DNA from: Candolleomyces eurysporus
Lineage: Eukaryota > Basidiomycota > Agaricomycetes > Agaricales > Psathyrellaceae
NCBI GenBank assembly: GCA_027579435.1
Contig: JANBPK010001190.1
Span: forward strand, 62,001 to 126,000
Reading direction: 5' to 3'
Length of the DNA: 64,000 nucleotides
Under the pieces are notes generated by a model that had not been told where the DNA came from, did not search any database, and was given only the letters and a program-made list of their open reading frames with translations. Shown here piece after piece: positions 11,325 to 21,401 of the stretch. Made by a program: the position numbers and the translations under genes. Every line of letters begins with the position of its first letter. Position 1 is the first letter of the stretch.

Positions 11325-14300
11325 CTAGCGTCCACTTTCTAGGTCAATGGACTCCATAGGTATATTGTACTCGCTCGCTTCAGTGTAAGGTGACGTCTGG
11401 TTCCTCCTAAAGCTATCAGAAAGGAGTTTGATAGGCCAGAACAGGCGCTTCCAGAAAGGCACTTCGCCAACGAAGATCCCATCGATCTGGAAAGCCATGA
11501 CAATCCATACGGTGATGACAGTGAGAGGGATGGCAACAGCCAGGTAGGTTGCGACGGTACTCAATGACTCCCCACTTATTTCGACCACATTCATGCCAAA
11601 TACCGCCTAGAATGCTGTCTCAGACAGAAAAGAGTGAGATGGTACTGCGAACTTACAGCGACAAAGCTGGCTGGAAGGAAGATGGTGGTTAGGAAGGCAA
11701 TTTGCCTCATAGCTGTGACGGGCTTCAGAGGATCAGCGGGGTTAAGTTCACAAGGGCAACTCACCAGCACTATCACGAGCAGTGGCTGCTGCCATTTCCT
11801 TCATAAACCGGCTATCGGTAACGGTAGATGTAAAGACTACCTAGCCCACGTTGAGACTTCTGAAGTTGCCCAATGATGAAAAAAAAACACTCACAAGGTT
11901 CATGGCATTTTGCAATAGCAGTCCTTGTTGAGACAGGCTAGACTTCAAGCGCCCAATCTCGCTCAGCAGCGTCATACACTCTCTCTCCAACAAACGACGA
12001 TTCTCATCTAACAACCGGTCGTCAAAGTTGGCAGGGGTCATGAACGGTGCTGGTTTATCGCGAGTGAACGTCACGGCTTCAACGAAAACATCTAGTAGGG
12101 ATGAATAATGAAGGAGATGGGCACGGATTTGGTGCAATTCTTGGGTGAGGGGTACCGCTGAGGCTGAGATGACCTGGTATTCCTGAAATCAAAAGAAGTC
12201 AGCCGTAGGAAGCCTGTGAAAAAAGGAATGTAGCGTACCAAGGACAGGATATGTTGATGCAAGGACTCCAGCGCCTCATCCCAACCATACATTGCATGCC
12301 ATATGAAGCACAGGAGCACGAGAGTGGGATCCGGCGAGCGCTGGAACATGCTCTGCCAATAAACTGATTGTCCAGCAAATCGTATCCTTTCATGTAAGTA
12401 TTCGGCTGTTGTGGTGGGTAGGCTGAGCGTGGGATGGTAGGAGATTATTGTGCTGCCTTTGAGGTTCCGAATCAAGTGGATGGACAGCAGGTCGATGGTT
12501 AGGACTTTGTGGTCTATATTGCTTGTTAGTATCATCTTCATTCCTCCTCGAGCTCAACTCACTGGAAGACAGAACGAGAGGTGCCTGAGTGTCAATCTTT
12601 TGAGAACCGAATGCAATAGAGCTTCCCGAAGTAGTCATATGATCTTCAAACACTGCCTGGGACATAGATTTGATAAACGTCAAGGTAAGCGTTATATCTG
12701 AGAATCAAAGAATGTCAATAGCTGGCCACACTTCCAGGCACGAGAAAATGGACGCACGATCTCCAACGTCTCGTTGGATCTCCTCCTGGAAACGGGATGG
12801 AATCCAATTGATTGAAGACGAGAAGAACGACGGCTCGATGTTAAACCTAAAATTGGGTGACATTGGGACATTAAATTCTCTGCCACGAGGACCGGTGAAT
12901 GGGAAGTACTGACCTAGCGCCCAACATCCGCAGCACCGGACCAGACATGTTTTTAACGAAGAGTGCCCTGACACGAATATTGTCCGGCCGCTAGCAAAAA
13001 AATGCAAGTAAGCATCACTGCACATCGTTGAATGAGGAGACAAAGCATAGGGGGCAGAGCCATCCCTCCGAAACAGGCGCAGTCGACCACGAGGTTGGAG
13101 CATCGAGCACGAGAAGAATTAGGGAGCCCGGAGAACGGAACGGAGGAAACCCGCCTCGAGGAATCATCCATTTCCTCCTTCATCCATCCAGGGCTCAGCG
13201 AGGCTTCTGGAACCGAAAGCCCCCCTCCAGCTGATACCGTATGGGCCCAGTGCCAGTTCCATTACTACTTCAATATCAATAGCATCACTCCATCCTCCGA
13301 GCAGGTCCTAGAACTTGAAGATGAGGAAGACGAGCACGAGGTCCGTGTAGATCACGACAATCCAGAGGCAGAATACAGAGAATCGCCACCCACCCTCACC
13401 CCTTTCTGAAGACTCTCGCACAGTCGAAATATTCGAAGCTGCCTCCGATATAGACATTCCAGATACTGAATCTTTCGCGGAGTCGCTCGACCAGTCCACG
13501 GCCGGGGCAGATATGGCCCTTCCGGTGACGGTGTTTTCTCCTAATCGAGATACCCCGGTCGGCCTGCAAGCAAGCGAGGAAAGAGATAATTCCTCTTTGA
13601 CTTCCCGGGGGCATCCTCTGCGTGACGCTAGCGGGTACCAATCATATTCATTCCATCGCTCTTCCGCCCACCAAATACCTCTTCGCGGTCACGATGCGCA
13701 AATCACCCCAAGACGTGCCGAGTTTCCAATACACGACCGTTCCTCGGTCTACTCGCAGTCGTCCTCAAGAACGGCAGGAGAGAGGAGGCCATGCTTCGGA
13801 CCCATGCGCCACACAAGGACAGCAACTCACCTCGTTCCCCTCCTTCACGATTCGACTCCACGTCTCCTCCTCGTGCCCCTCCGGGCAATACATCTCTGGG
13901 ACATTGGTGAAAAACCCGTCATGGTTCACGTCGCATCTATAAATGGTACAGTCCAAGTCTTGGCGGTAATTCCAAATCGCATCGTATATCTTGCTCTTCC
14001 TGACCTGTCTGTTCGTCCAGTTCGGAAAACGTGATTGAGGGTATCCAGTCCAGCATTGATTACAGTCAACGCCGTGGTCGCAGATTGGGGGAATCGGAGG
14101 GGCTTCGTTGGATAGCTGCGTTTGGTCGACTTCTACTTACACACGGAAGTTGGTTGGTTGGTTGAGTGGAGCAGAGAATGAGCCTAGGCCCCGAAGTATG
14201 ACGATGGCTGAACTCCCTTACCATCTTCAATATCTACCCAAGGCCATGGTGCAGACGGCGTTGCATGCCGGTACGAAGGGGGTGCAAGAATGTTGGGGTC

Positions 14301-14381
14301 CTGCCCACTTCGCGCGGTCAGAGAAGCACGAGTCCGGATCGAGGGTCGGCTGCGGTTGCCGATAAAGTTGAGGAAGTCCAT
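11325..14381 (-). CDS. CorA-like Mg2+ transporter-domain protein, paralog A
   Basis: Ten exons: 14381-14222, 14132-13831, 12990-12914, 12846-12758, 12697-12563, 12513-12239, 12182-11895, 11840-11765, 11712-11657, 11606-11325, giving 579 aa with phases intact. The N-terminal module holds Cys/His-rich sequence (CDHGVDCNQCW, then CTIYRCDVNHDGFF). A middle part contains NMSGPVLRMLGARFNIEP and SSSINWIPSRFQEE. A helical region follows (HQIRAHLLHYSSLLD, long charged coiled segment). The end has the CorA layout: TM1 (IAFLTTIFLPASFVA), the GMN signature at about 490-492, a short loop, and TM2 (YLAVAIPLTVITVWIVMAF). CorA family members form pentameric Mg2+ channels, so ion transport here is inferred. 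Exon sizes match paralog C almost exactly, and the intron sequences are also alike. Intron 2 is 840 bp because of a 699-bp insertion. Confidence 0.88.
13094..13792. other. 699-bp insertion inside intron 2 of paralog A
   Basis: The equivalent intron is 148 bp in paralog C and 147 bp in paralog B. In A the homology to C's intron stops at GTCCGAAGC (minus strand) and resumes at CTCGTGG, so 699 bp are extra. Read on the plus strand, opposite to the host gene, the extra DNA is open for most of its length: an acidic stretch (ELEDEEDEHEVRVDHD) and, after a change of frame near 13400, a Ser/Arg-rich stretch. No terminal repeats or clear target duplication are visible. It looks like a captured gene fragment, but its source is unknown. 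Confidence 0.6.
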
Positions 14382-14883
14382 GACGACCTGAGTAATTGAA
14401 AATTCTGTTGGAGCTTCGGAAGGGAGGTGGTGCTGGAGGTGTCTACAAGGTAAGGGAAACTATGACGAGCTGTCAATTATGTAGACTTGTTAGGAGCGTG
14501 ACGAATATGAACGATGCTGGTGAATCCCATGGTAAAATAGGCAATCTATTTCATCTGTCGGGAAATGAAGCTGAAGGGGCACAGTGACCATACTGTAGCA
14601 CTATCCCTTAACTGCAGCCTCAGTCATCTCACGCATTTACAAGTACTGCTGAAAACCTGTTGGGACACTAAACGTTAAACAGTCATCGATCAAAAAGGAC
14701 GACAATGACGAAACGGTCCGGAAGGTCCTTATGCTCCAACCTCGACATATTAGGCAAGTCACCACTGCATTACGCAGTTGTCGCAATGGACAGGGGTCGT
14801 ATCGACATCGTTCTTCTCCCTTAGACCACCATCGTTCTCTCTCATCGCAACTCACAACCGATTCACGACTCCCAGCATCAAGC
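14382..14883. other. Divergent intergenic region
   Basis: About 500 bp between the starts of CorA-like paralog A (minus) and the I9-type inhibitor (plus). No coding exon, repeat or convincing TATA box seen. Confidence 0.5.
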
Positions 14884-15381
14884 ATGTCTGATACCGGAAG
14901 TACGTCTGTGGTTTCGCTGATCGATCATCTGAGTACTGGCTGACTGGATCCGTTCGTTCGTTCGCTTCGTCTAGAGTTCATCGTCGTCTTCAAGGATGGT
15001 GTTACCAGTGCACAGATCGACAAGTACGCGAGCGAGGTGAATCAAGCCGGTGAGTACGGCACCTCTTCCTAAGGCCGGATAAATGTATATCGTCGCCGAA
15101 TGTATAGGTGGAGAAGTGAAGGACCGATTCGACCAGGGTGCAGGTATCCTCAATGTATGAGCCTTCTGCTGCGTACTGCGCTTCGCAGTTCGTTTGGGGA
15201 ACTAAGAATAACTGTTCATTGTAACTAGGGATTCTCGGCTACCATCCCAGCTTCGTTCGTGAGCAACTTGGCGGGGGATGAACTCATCAGCTACATCGGT
15301 GAGTGCTGCTCAGAATCTACTCGAATTCACTCAGGTTGTTGACTTGCCTCAGAGCCCGACGGTGTTGTTACCACCCAGTAA
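14884..15381 (+). CDS. Small peptidase inhibitor I9 (propeptide-like) protein
   Basis: Five very short exons (14884-14899, 14975-15049, 15108-15154, 15229-15298, 15353-15381) splice to 78 aa with all phases matching. The start MSDTG is followed by KFIVVFKDGVTSAQIDKYA, the typical first strand and helix of the subtilisin-propeptide fold. Later come GGEVKDRFDQGAGILNGFSA, SNLAGDELISYIEPDGVV and a C-terminal TTQ. Length and pattern match stand-alone I9 inhibitors of mushrooms such as the Pleurotus proteinase A inhibitor, which inhibit or help fold subtilisins in the cytosol. There is no signal peptide. The exons are too small for simple open-frame detection. Confidence 0.88.
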
Positions 15382-15621
15382 TTGACGGACCAGGAATCTA
15401 ATCTTGAATGAAGCGATCGATTCGGATATATTGTACCATGTAACGTTATGTTGTAAACGCAAGACACTTTCACTGCGGCTGTCGCTTCGCCTGAGCCGCC
15501 ACGATTCGTATGTCAATGCCGTCGGAATGTGATAAAAATGGCGGGGCCTAGATCATTTGATCCCCAGCATCTTATCAGATATAGAGTCCCGACTTGTCCG
15601 ATCCCACCAAAAGTCCCATCA

Positions 15622-17021
15622 ATGTCCTCCAAACCCCAGCAGAAAACCGTCCTCATCGTCGGCGCAGGCTTTGCCGGCGTCCCTGCCTTCAACGAGCTCT
15701 CAAAGCGTCTCGACCCCAACACCACCAAACTCGTCCTCATTAACCCCCGTTCCCATTTTATTCACCTCCCCGCCGCGTGCCGGCTCGTCGTTAGCCAAAC
15801 CGAGCCTCACTATGAGGACAAAGTCTTTTTGCCTCTCACAGACAGGTTCAATGAGGGAAACAGGAGGTCGGTCAACGCCAAAGTTGTTTCTATTCACGAC
15901 GACAAGGATGACGAAGCCAACCGCTACGTGACTCTCGACAACGGAGAGAAGATCGAGTATACTTACCTCCTCCTCGCGCCGGGAAGTATTTGGGAGGGTC
16001 CTCTGGATTTCCCGAATACCAAAGAAGAGTCCGTCAAGAAGCTGAAGGAGTGGCATAACCGTTTTGAGAAAGCCAACGACATCGTTTTGGTCGGAGGTGG
16101 AGGGATCTCGTTTGGTAGGCTTCGTTCCTATACGACTTGCTCTTCACATGTTTACCTTCTTCGCGCACTTGTCAGAATATGCTGGGGAAATAAAGGACGA
16201 GTGGCCGGTATGTATTTCCCTCAACTTTGGCAGAGAAGGGAAAAAATATTGACGCGTTTTGGTAGACGAAGAACGTGACAATCGTTCACAGCAGGAACTT
16301 GCTTCTCAACGACGTATATCCAGACCGTTGGAGGAGACAAGTCAACCAAAGTCTCGAGAAGCGCGGTGTCAGACTCGTTCTGGGAGACCGAGTCGACGAC
16401 GTGGTGCCCAAGGATGGCAAGGTCGTCACCCGCTCAGGGAAAGAAATCACAGCTGACCTTGTGGTAAGTTAGCTTGCCTCATTCTTCAAAATACCATCTG
16501 AACCCCAATAAATAGATTCCGACTCGCGGTCCACGACCCAACTCTGCCTTCATCGCCGCCTCCTTGGGAGACGAGGTCCTGACGTCCTCTGGGCACGTCA
16601 AAGTCAACCCGACGATGCAGCTCCCCGACCGTCCGCACATTTTCGCTGCAGGGGACGTGGTCGAGTGGAACGAGCAAAAGTCGGCCAGGAAAGCTTACCC
16701 GCAAGCTCTAGTCGTCGTTCAGAACATACTCACTCTTCTGAAGAACCCCGAGGCGACCAACCTCAAGTCGTATTGGGGCCGTCCGGAGGCGTTGCCTTTG
16801 ACGAATGGAAAGGTGCGTTTGAGTTCACCAATTATCGAGTCGCACGACTTCAGAGTGCTAACATTCGTGTCTAGAACGGTGGAACATCGTATTGGGGCGT
16901 CCTTTGGGGAGTGACGTTCGGCGACTGGTTCACCAGTCTCGCTGCTTCCAAGAATCTGTATATTCCTGGAGTCAACAGGATGTTGAACCTCCCTCCGGGC
17001 TCGTCGAAAGAAAGTTCTTGA
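15622..17021 (+). CDS. AIF/FSP1-like FAD-dependent NAD(P)H oxidoreductase
   Basis: Exons 15622-16114, 16176-16207, 16266-16463, 16516-16812 and 16875-17021 give 388 aa. The first in-frame ATG of the open frame is at 15529, but the ATG at 15622 puts the FAD-binding GxGxxG (VGAGFAG, residues 14-19) at the usual distance from the start. A second Rossmann motif (IVLVGGGGISFGEYAGE) is rebuilt only when the first intron is removed. Downstream come TADLVIPTRGPRPNSAF and the FAD-contacting AAGDVVEW. This is the AIFM2/FSP1 type of pyridine nucleotide-disulphide reductase, reducing quinone-like acceptors with NAD(P)H. No mitochondrial presequence or membrane segment is evident, so a cytosolic or lipid-surface location is inferred. 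Confidence 0.88.
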
Positions 17022-17774
17022 TTTCCCTCCCGGTGGCGCCGCCGCACCAATGCGGAGACCATCTTCTGAAGTAGTCTTTTCTTTGTTATCTATCGCCGCT
17101 GCTTGATCTTTCGTTAGTTGTATTCTTGTTTGGAATTCTCGCTGGATGGGATAGGGTACACATACATACCTCTTACGTATTAATGGAATCTCACCTCACT
17201 CTGAATGTATCGATGTCTTGAACGTGCAATGCTGCAAATTGAGCAAGGGGAAGACCAGGGGCTGAGTACGCCCTGCGCAGCAGAGAATAAGTTTTTGGAA
17301 CCCTGTCATGTGGCACCCGCGTATGAGTCCTCTCTCGCCTTCTCTTCCATCCCACTACGCCGCCCGCCAGGTCATGGGGTTGGCATGGTGGAAGTCATCC
17401 TTCAGAGAGGGTCGTGAAAAGGTATTTTGAGCGGCTGCCAACAATGGATGGGTCTTATGCACCATTCATTGCAAGGGGCTGACACTTCTGTTGCTGACGC
17501 CTGACTGACTTCACAACACGACGCAATCACGCCTGGCTCGGTCAGCCGCCGAACGACTGTATGGCGGTCGAATTCCAATCGAAAGGGGCGCACACTGGTG
17601 GAGGCTTGCATGCGTTGTCAAGGGTCCAGGGCTATGGGATCTGTTGCACTAGTACTGCACGCAGCATAAATTAAGACGATATATTGATACAACATGAGCC
17701 TAGGTTTCCGTTCCTGGATCAGCGAAGAAAGACGACAATGTGTGCCCTCTATAGAACGCAAAATGCGCCCTGGT
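17022..17774. other. Convergent intergenic region
   Basis: About 750 bp between the 3' ends of the oxidoreductase and SEC11. Open frames are short and unsupported. Nothing recognisable. Confidence 0.55.
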
Positions 17775-18614
17775 CTACTCGCGTTGTATAAGAGCGAGGA
17801 GGCCTAGACCTCCCAAAAGCGCGTACTTTAGTTGGGGGAAGTCGTTCTGGTGTGGAAGGATTTTGGTGAGTTTGGATTGTGGAAGAAAGAGAGGGGAAGA
17901 ACGCACCATAGCGATTGTGACGTATCCCACGTAGGGGAGGAACCTGGATGAGTGTATGAGAAGGGTGGCCGGGAGAGACGGCGCTTGGGGATCAACGTAC
18001 CCTCGAACTTTTCCTACGATATGCTTCTTTTCAAGCCATTCTAGTCCTTGGTAGAGCTCGATGTCGTCTACGTAGTTGTTGTCGCCTTTTGTCAGGAGCA
18101 ACTGGTTATCCGACTCCGAGCCATCAGTGCTGGTCGTAGGTTTGGACCGTGTCGTTGACTTGGTGTATTGCCGGATGTCTATTCTAGGTGGGACGTCGTG
18201 GGTTTCGAGTACTCTGTGGACGATGGGAATGTCGGCGCCGGGGATCTTGTAGACCGTGATGTCACCAGTTTTGTACTGTTCTGAGGAGGGGTTGGTCAGG
18301 AAGAGGAGGTCGCCACGGTAGAAAGCAGGTTCCATTGAGCCGCTGGATAATCAATCGTGTATGTGAGCTTGGGAGAGTACTGCTTTCCGGATAGGATGAG
18401 GCATACCTCAGCACGACGACAATGGGCGATTCAGAGTTTGTGATTACTCCCAATCCTTTCCAAATCATCAGGCCAGAGGCTATGACTGAGGCAAAGTTGA
18501 GGACTTGGAGGAGAACCTAGAACAAGATATATTTCCCATTCATGAACGATAGAACGAAGGGCTTACATGGCGAAAACCAAGCCTTCGAAAGGCTTTGAGT
18601 TCTTCGGTAAACAT
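17775..18614 (-). CDS. SEC11: Signal peptidase complex catalytic subunit SEC11
   Basis: Five exons (18614-18567, 18516-18407, 18342-18001, 17943-17907, 17846-17775) give 202 aa. It cleaves signal peptides from proteins entering the ER. The start [16 protein letters not shown] is the conserved family N terminus, which is why the ATG further upstream at 18723-18725 was not used. One membrane span follows ([15 protein letters not shown]). Catalytic residues are visible: Ser55 in SGSMEP, split by intron 2, His95 in IVHRVLE and Asp140 in TKGDNN. The C-terminal [18 protein letters not shown] and a last hydrophobic helix appear only after the two small 3' introns are removed. It is longer than typical orthologs (about 165-180 aa) owing to a Ser/Thr-rich insert at about 112-132. 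It shares a 154-bp promoter gap with the Crinkler-kinase gene. Confidence 0.93.
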
Positions 18615-18733
18615 GGTAGAGGCCTCAGCGGGCACCTGTTTGTTTGGGAGAGGTAAAGAGAGCTGGGCTTGGACACGTCGCTGCACAGGCGCTGACGCCC
18701 TTGATGATGGGAACGTGTTCAACATCAGATAGA

Positions 18734-18759
18734 CCCTAACCCAACCCTAACCTCTAACC
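18734..18759. repeat. Short telomere-like CCCTAA tract
   Basis: CCCTAACC-type units occur about three times in 26 bp, 10 bp before the Crinkler ATG. This matches the fungal telomere unit (TTAGGG complement) but is degenerate and short. Confidence 0.45.
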
Positions 18760-18768
18760 ACTACCGTC

Positions 18769-21401
18769 ATGTCGACGTTCCCCGTCCGGTGCCTTTTAGT
18801 CGGACGCATGAGAGCCATTGACCCAGAGCCGTTCGTTGTCCAGCTTCAACATGAACACACCATTTCAGACTTAAGGGACCTCGTCAAGGCAGCCAGATCC
18901 AACCGCCTCCGCCTTATTGACTCCGCGTATCTTGTGGTATGGAGGGCGAGGGGTCCGTCTACCTTCACCGCCGATGACAATCTGCAAGAAAAGGTTATAG
19001 ATCTATAAAAAGGCGACAAACTTCAAAAGCTCCAATATTTCGCCAAATTAAGCGACTTGGGCCTCAAGGAGGATGAAGTACTCATCATCGAATACGGTTG
19101 TCCAGACCCAGAACCCCAGCGTAAATGTTATCTTCCTGATACTATCTCCTCGTTGACATTTCTCTTCTGCAAGGTAGGATTGTCGTGGAGCCTCATCTCT
19201 CGCCTATACCTGAAAAGTACCGCAACATGGTCTTGTCCGCACATCAACAAGGCAAAGTCACGGCTGCGGACCTGGTATTGAGTCAGATTCTTGAAGAGAA
19301 GAGGCCGCCCTCCAGCGTTCTTGAGCTTGAACAGCTGCTCAATCATCCCCGCCGCATTAATCGTGATGAACTGCTTAATCATTTAGCTGAAGGTTCGCTC
19401 TTTCTCTCTCAACGCAGTTTTCTTCGCTGAAACAAGTTCGAAGTGGAAGCGGCTATCGCTCAGCTACCAAGATTTGACTCACTGGCGTCTAACAACAGTG
19501 CCTCCTCGGATTCTACCGATAGCGCCCCTTCCGATTCAACAATAATCTCTCCCCCGATTCGAACAACAGCGCCTTCTCGGAACCTTCCGACATCACTATG
19601 TCCACTTCTGACATGAATCCCAAAGTTAAAAATGGGGAATACAGTTCCAGCTTTGCAGAACTCCGTCACTTGCAGAACGTGTTGGCCACCGATTTTTCCA
19701 CGTCGTCGGAAGCGCCATCAATGGCAAACCATCGTTATAGCGAAAACTTCGCTAATGCTGCCATCTTCTTTCCATTTGCATTCGGCTTGAGGGAACACCC
19801 TACTTTCTCCTTCAGCTTGTGAATAGTCTGTCCTTCCGACCTTCAGCCATTTGCTGATGTGCTCTAATAGTTCCCAATACAGTTGGCCGTTCAAGTTCTT
19901 CATTCAAGCCCACCAGAAGCTCTATTCTTATCGGCCTAAAAGCGATCTCGTATTTGCACAGGGGCGTTTATTCCGGTTCATTGCGCAAGTCCAATCACGG
20001 CCATCCAAGGAAGATAAATTCTGCATGTTGCTTAAAGCAGCGTGCATCGTTAAATTTGCAAACATGTTTTTGAAAAAGTATAAGGAGACAAAGGGCTTCC
20101 TTCTAGTTACGGCGTACATCAATGAGAGTGCAGAAGCAGAACGAAGTATTGTCTATCAGGATAAGGAAGATGGAGAGGTGCGTGGGATGGCGTGCCTTCA
20201 CCAAATATCAATCCTCACCCGCCCTAGGTCAAGTACACAAAACCTCGATCCTTTGATCTCAACATCAAGTCGGACCTCCTCGAGTTCCTCCGCGAACTGT
20301 ATAACCTCGCGTCATGGGCGGCAACAGATTCGAAAGCGGATATAGAGGATGCACAGGCCTAGGTAGTAGCCTTCATGAAGAATTTGAATGACGCTGCGAA
20401 GGATTCGAGGGTCAGGGCATGGACAGTCACCCGCAAGCAGCCAGAAGGTGGATTTGCCGAGCAACCGCTGCCCTCCCAGCGACAGATAACCGAATCTGGT
20501 GGGGACGACTTTGTTGAGCAACTCAAAGCAGAGGGTTACGAGGTAGAACCTCTTGTCTTTGAAGACAGTTCGGGTGTTGTATGGAAATTAGAGGGCCAGG
20601 TACAAAATCCCTTGGCTCCCCTGTACGCTCTCTCACAATTTCCTGCAGCCACCACCCGCTAGGATTCGGATTGTTTATGAAGAATCAGACGTCAAGAAAA
20701 CGAACCCCCTGATCGCAAAACGAGTTCACAAGTCTTCGTCGCACGAGCTTGAAATTCTGCAATACCTACATGCCAAGCCATCGCCATCCCCATACATCAT
20801 TGCCCTAGATAACCATTTCGCTGCTGGCACTATGAAGTGTCTTATCTTCCCGAAACTGAACCCTATCTATGAAGAGTCTCTGCTCCATGGCAAGGTCAAG
20901 CAGCCTTGTCAAAGCCTCGTCAAGGGTGTCGCCTACCTTCACGCGAACAGAGTCGCTCACCTCGATCTGAAGCTGGACAACATCCTCTATGATGCCGCTG
21001 GGCAGCTGAAGATCATTGACTTTGACATTGCAGTGCGAGTCAAGGACGAGGAGCAGGAGATTGAAGGCTACTGCGGTACTCCTGGCTGGACAGCGCCTGA
21101 GATTGGCCCAAAGCGAAAGTATAGCGCTATCAAGGCTGATCGGTGGGCATGCGGTCGCATTCTCCAGATGTTCCTCAAATATGAACCTACCAGCGGTTTC
21201 TCGACTCTTGCACGGGAGCTGATGGTAAATAACCCTCGTGAGCGCCCATCCCTCGTTGAGTGGCGCGATCTGCAAGTCGACCCCAGAGGTGCGAAGGATG
21301 TGGGACTGGCCGGGACAAGCAGGGATCGGCGAAAAAATATTGACGATTGCAACGTTCAAGCCCCACTTGCGAAGAAGGCGAAGATCGCACAGGCCAGTTG
21401 A
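18769..21401 (+). pseudogene. Crinkler-type N terminus with C-terminal protein kinase, broken
   Basis: The 5' part reads as the ubiquitin-like Crinkler (CRN) N-terminal domain (VRCLLVGRM, SDLRDLVKAA, LVVWRARG). The 3' part (about 20680-21401) is a protein kinase: an AKRV lysine region, a catalytic loop HLDLKLDN near 20958-20981, IIDFDIA in place of DFG near 21012-21032, and GTPGWTAPEI. CRN proteins with kinase ends are known from oomycetes and basidiomycetes. Breaks visible: an in-frame TAA at 19006-19008, an in-frame TAG at 20360-20362, a one-base shift at the C run 19551-19555, and a middle section (about 19700-19860) with no continuous frame. Introns near 19121-19173 and 20178-20226, and one removing most of 20602-20648, keep phase. 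With two nonsense codons it is probably a decayed gene, though the poly-C shift could be a read error. The kinase end alone stays open. Confidence 0.72.

Noticed and set aside
13513..14034. Plus-strand frame of 173 codons as an independent gene
   Set aside because: Its second half is antisense to exon 2 of CorA-like paralog A. Only the part inside the 699-bp intron insertion may be meaningful, and it was reported there.
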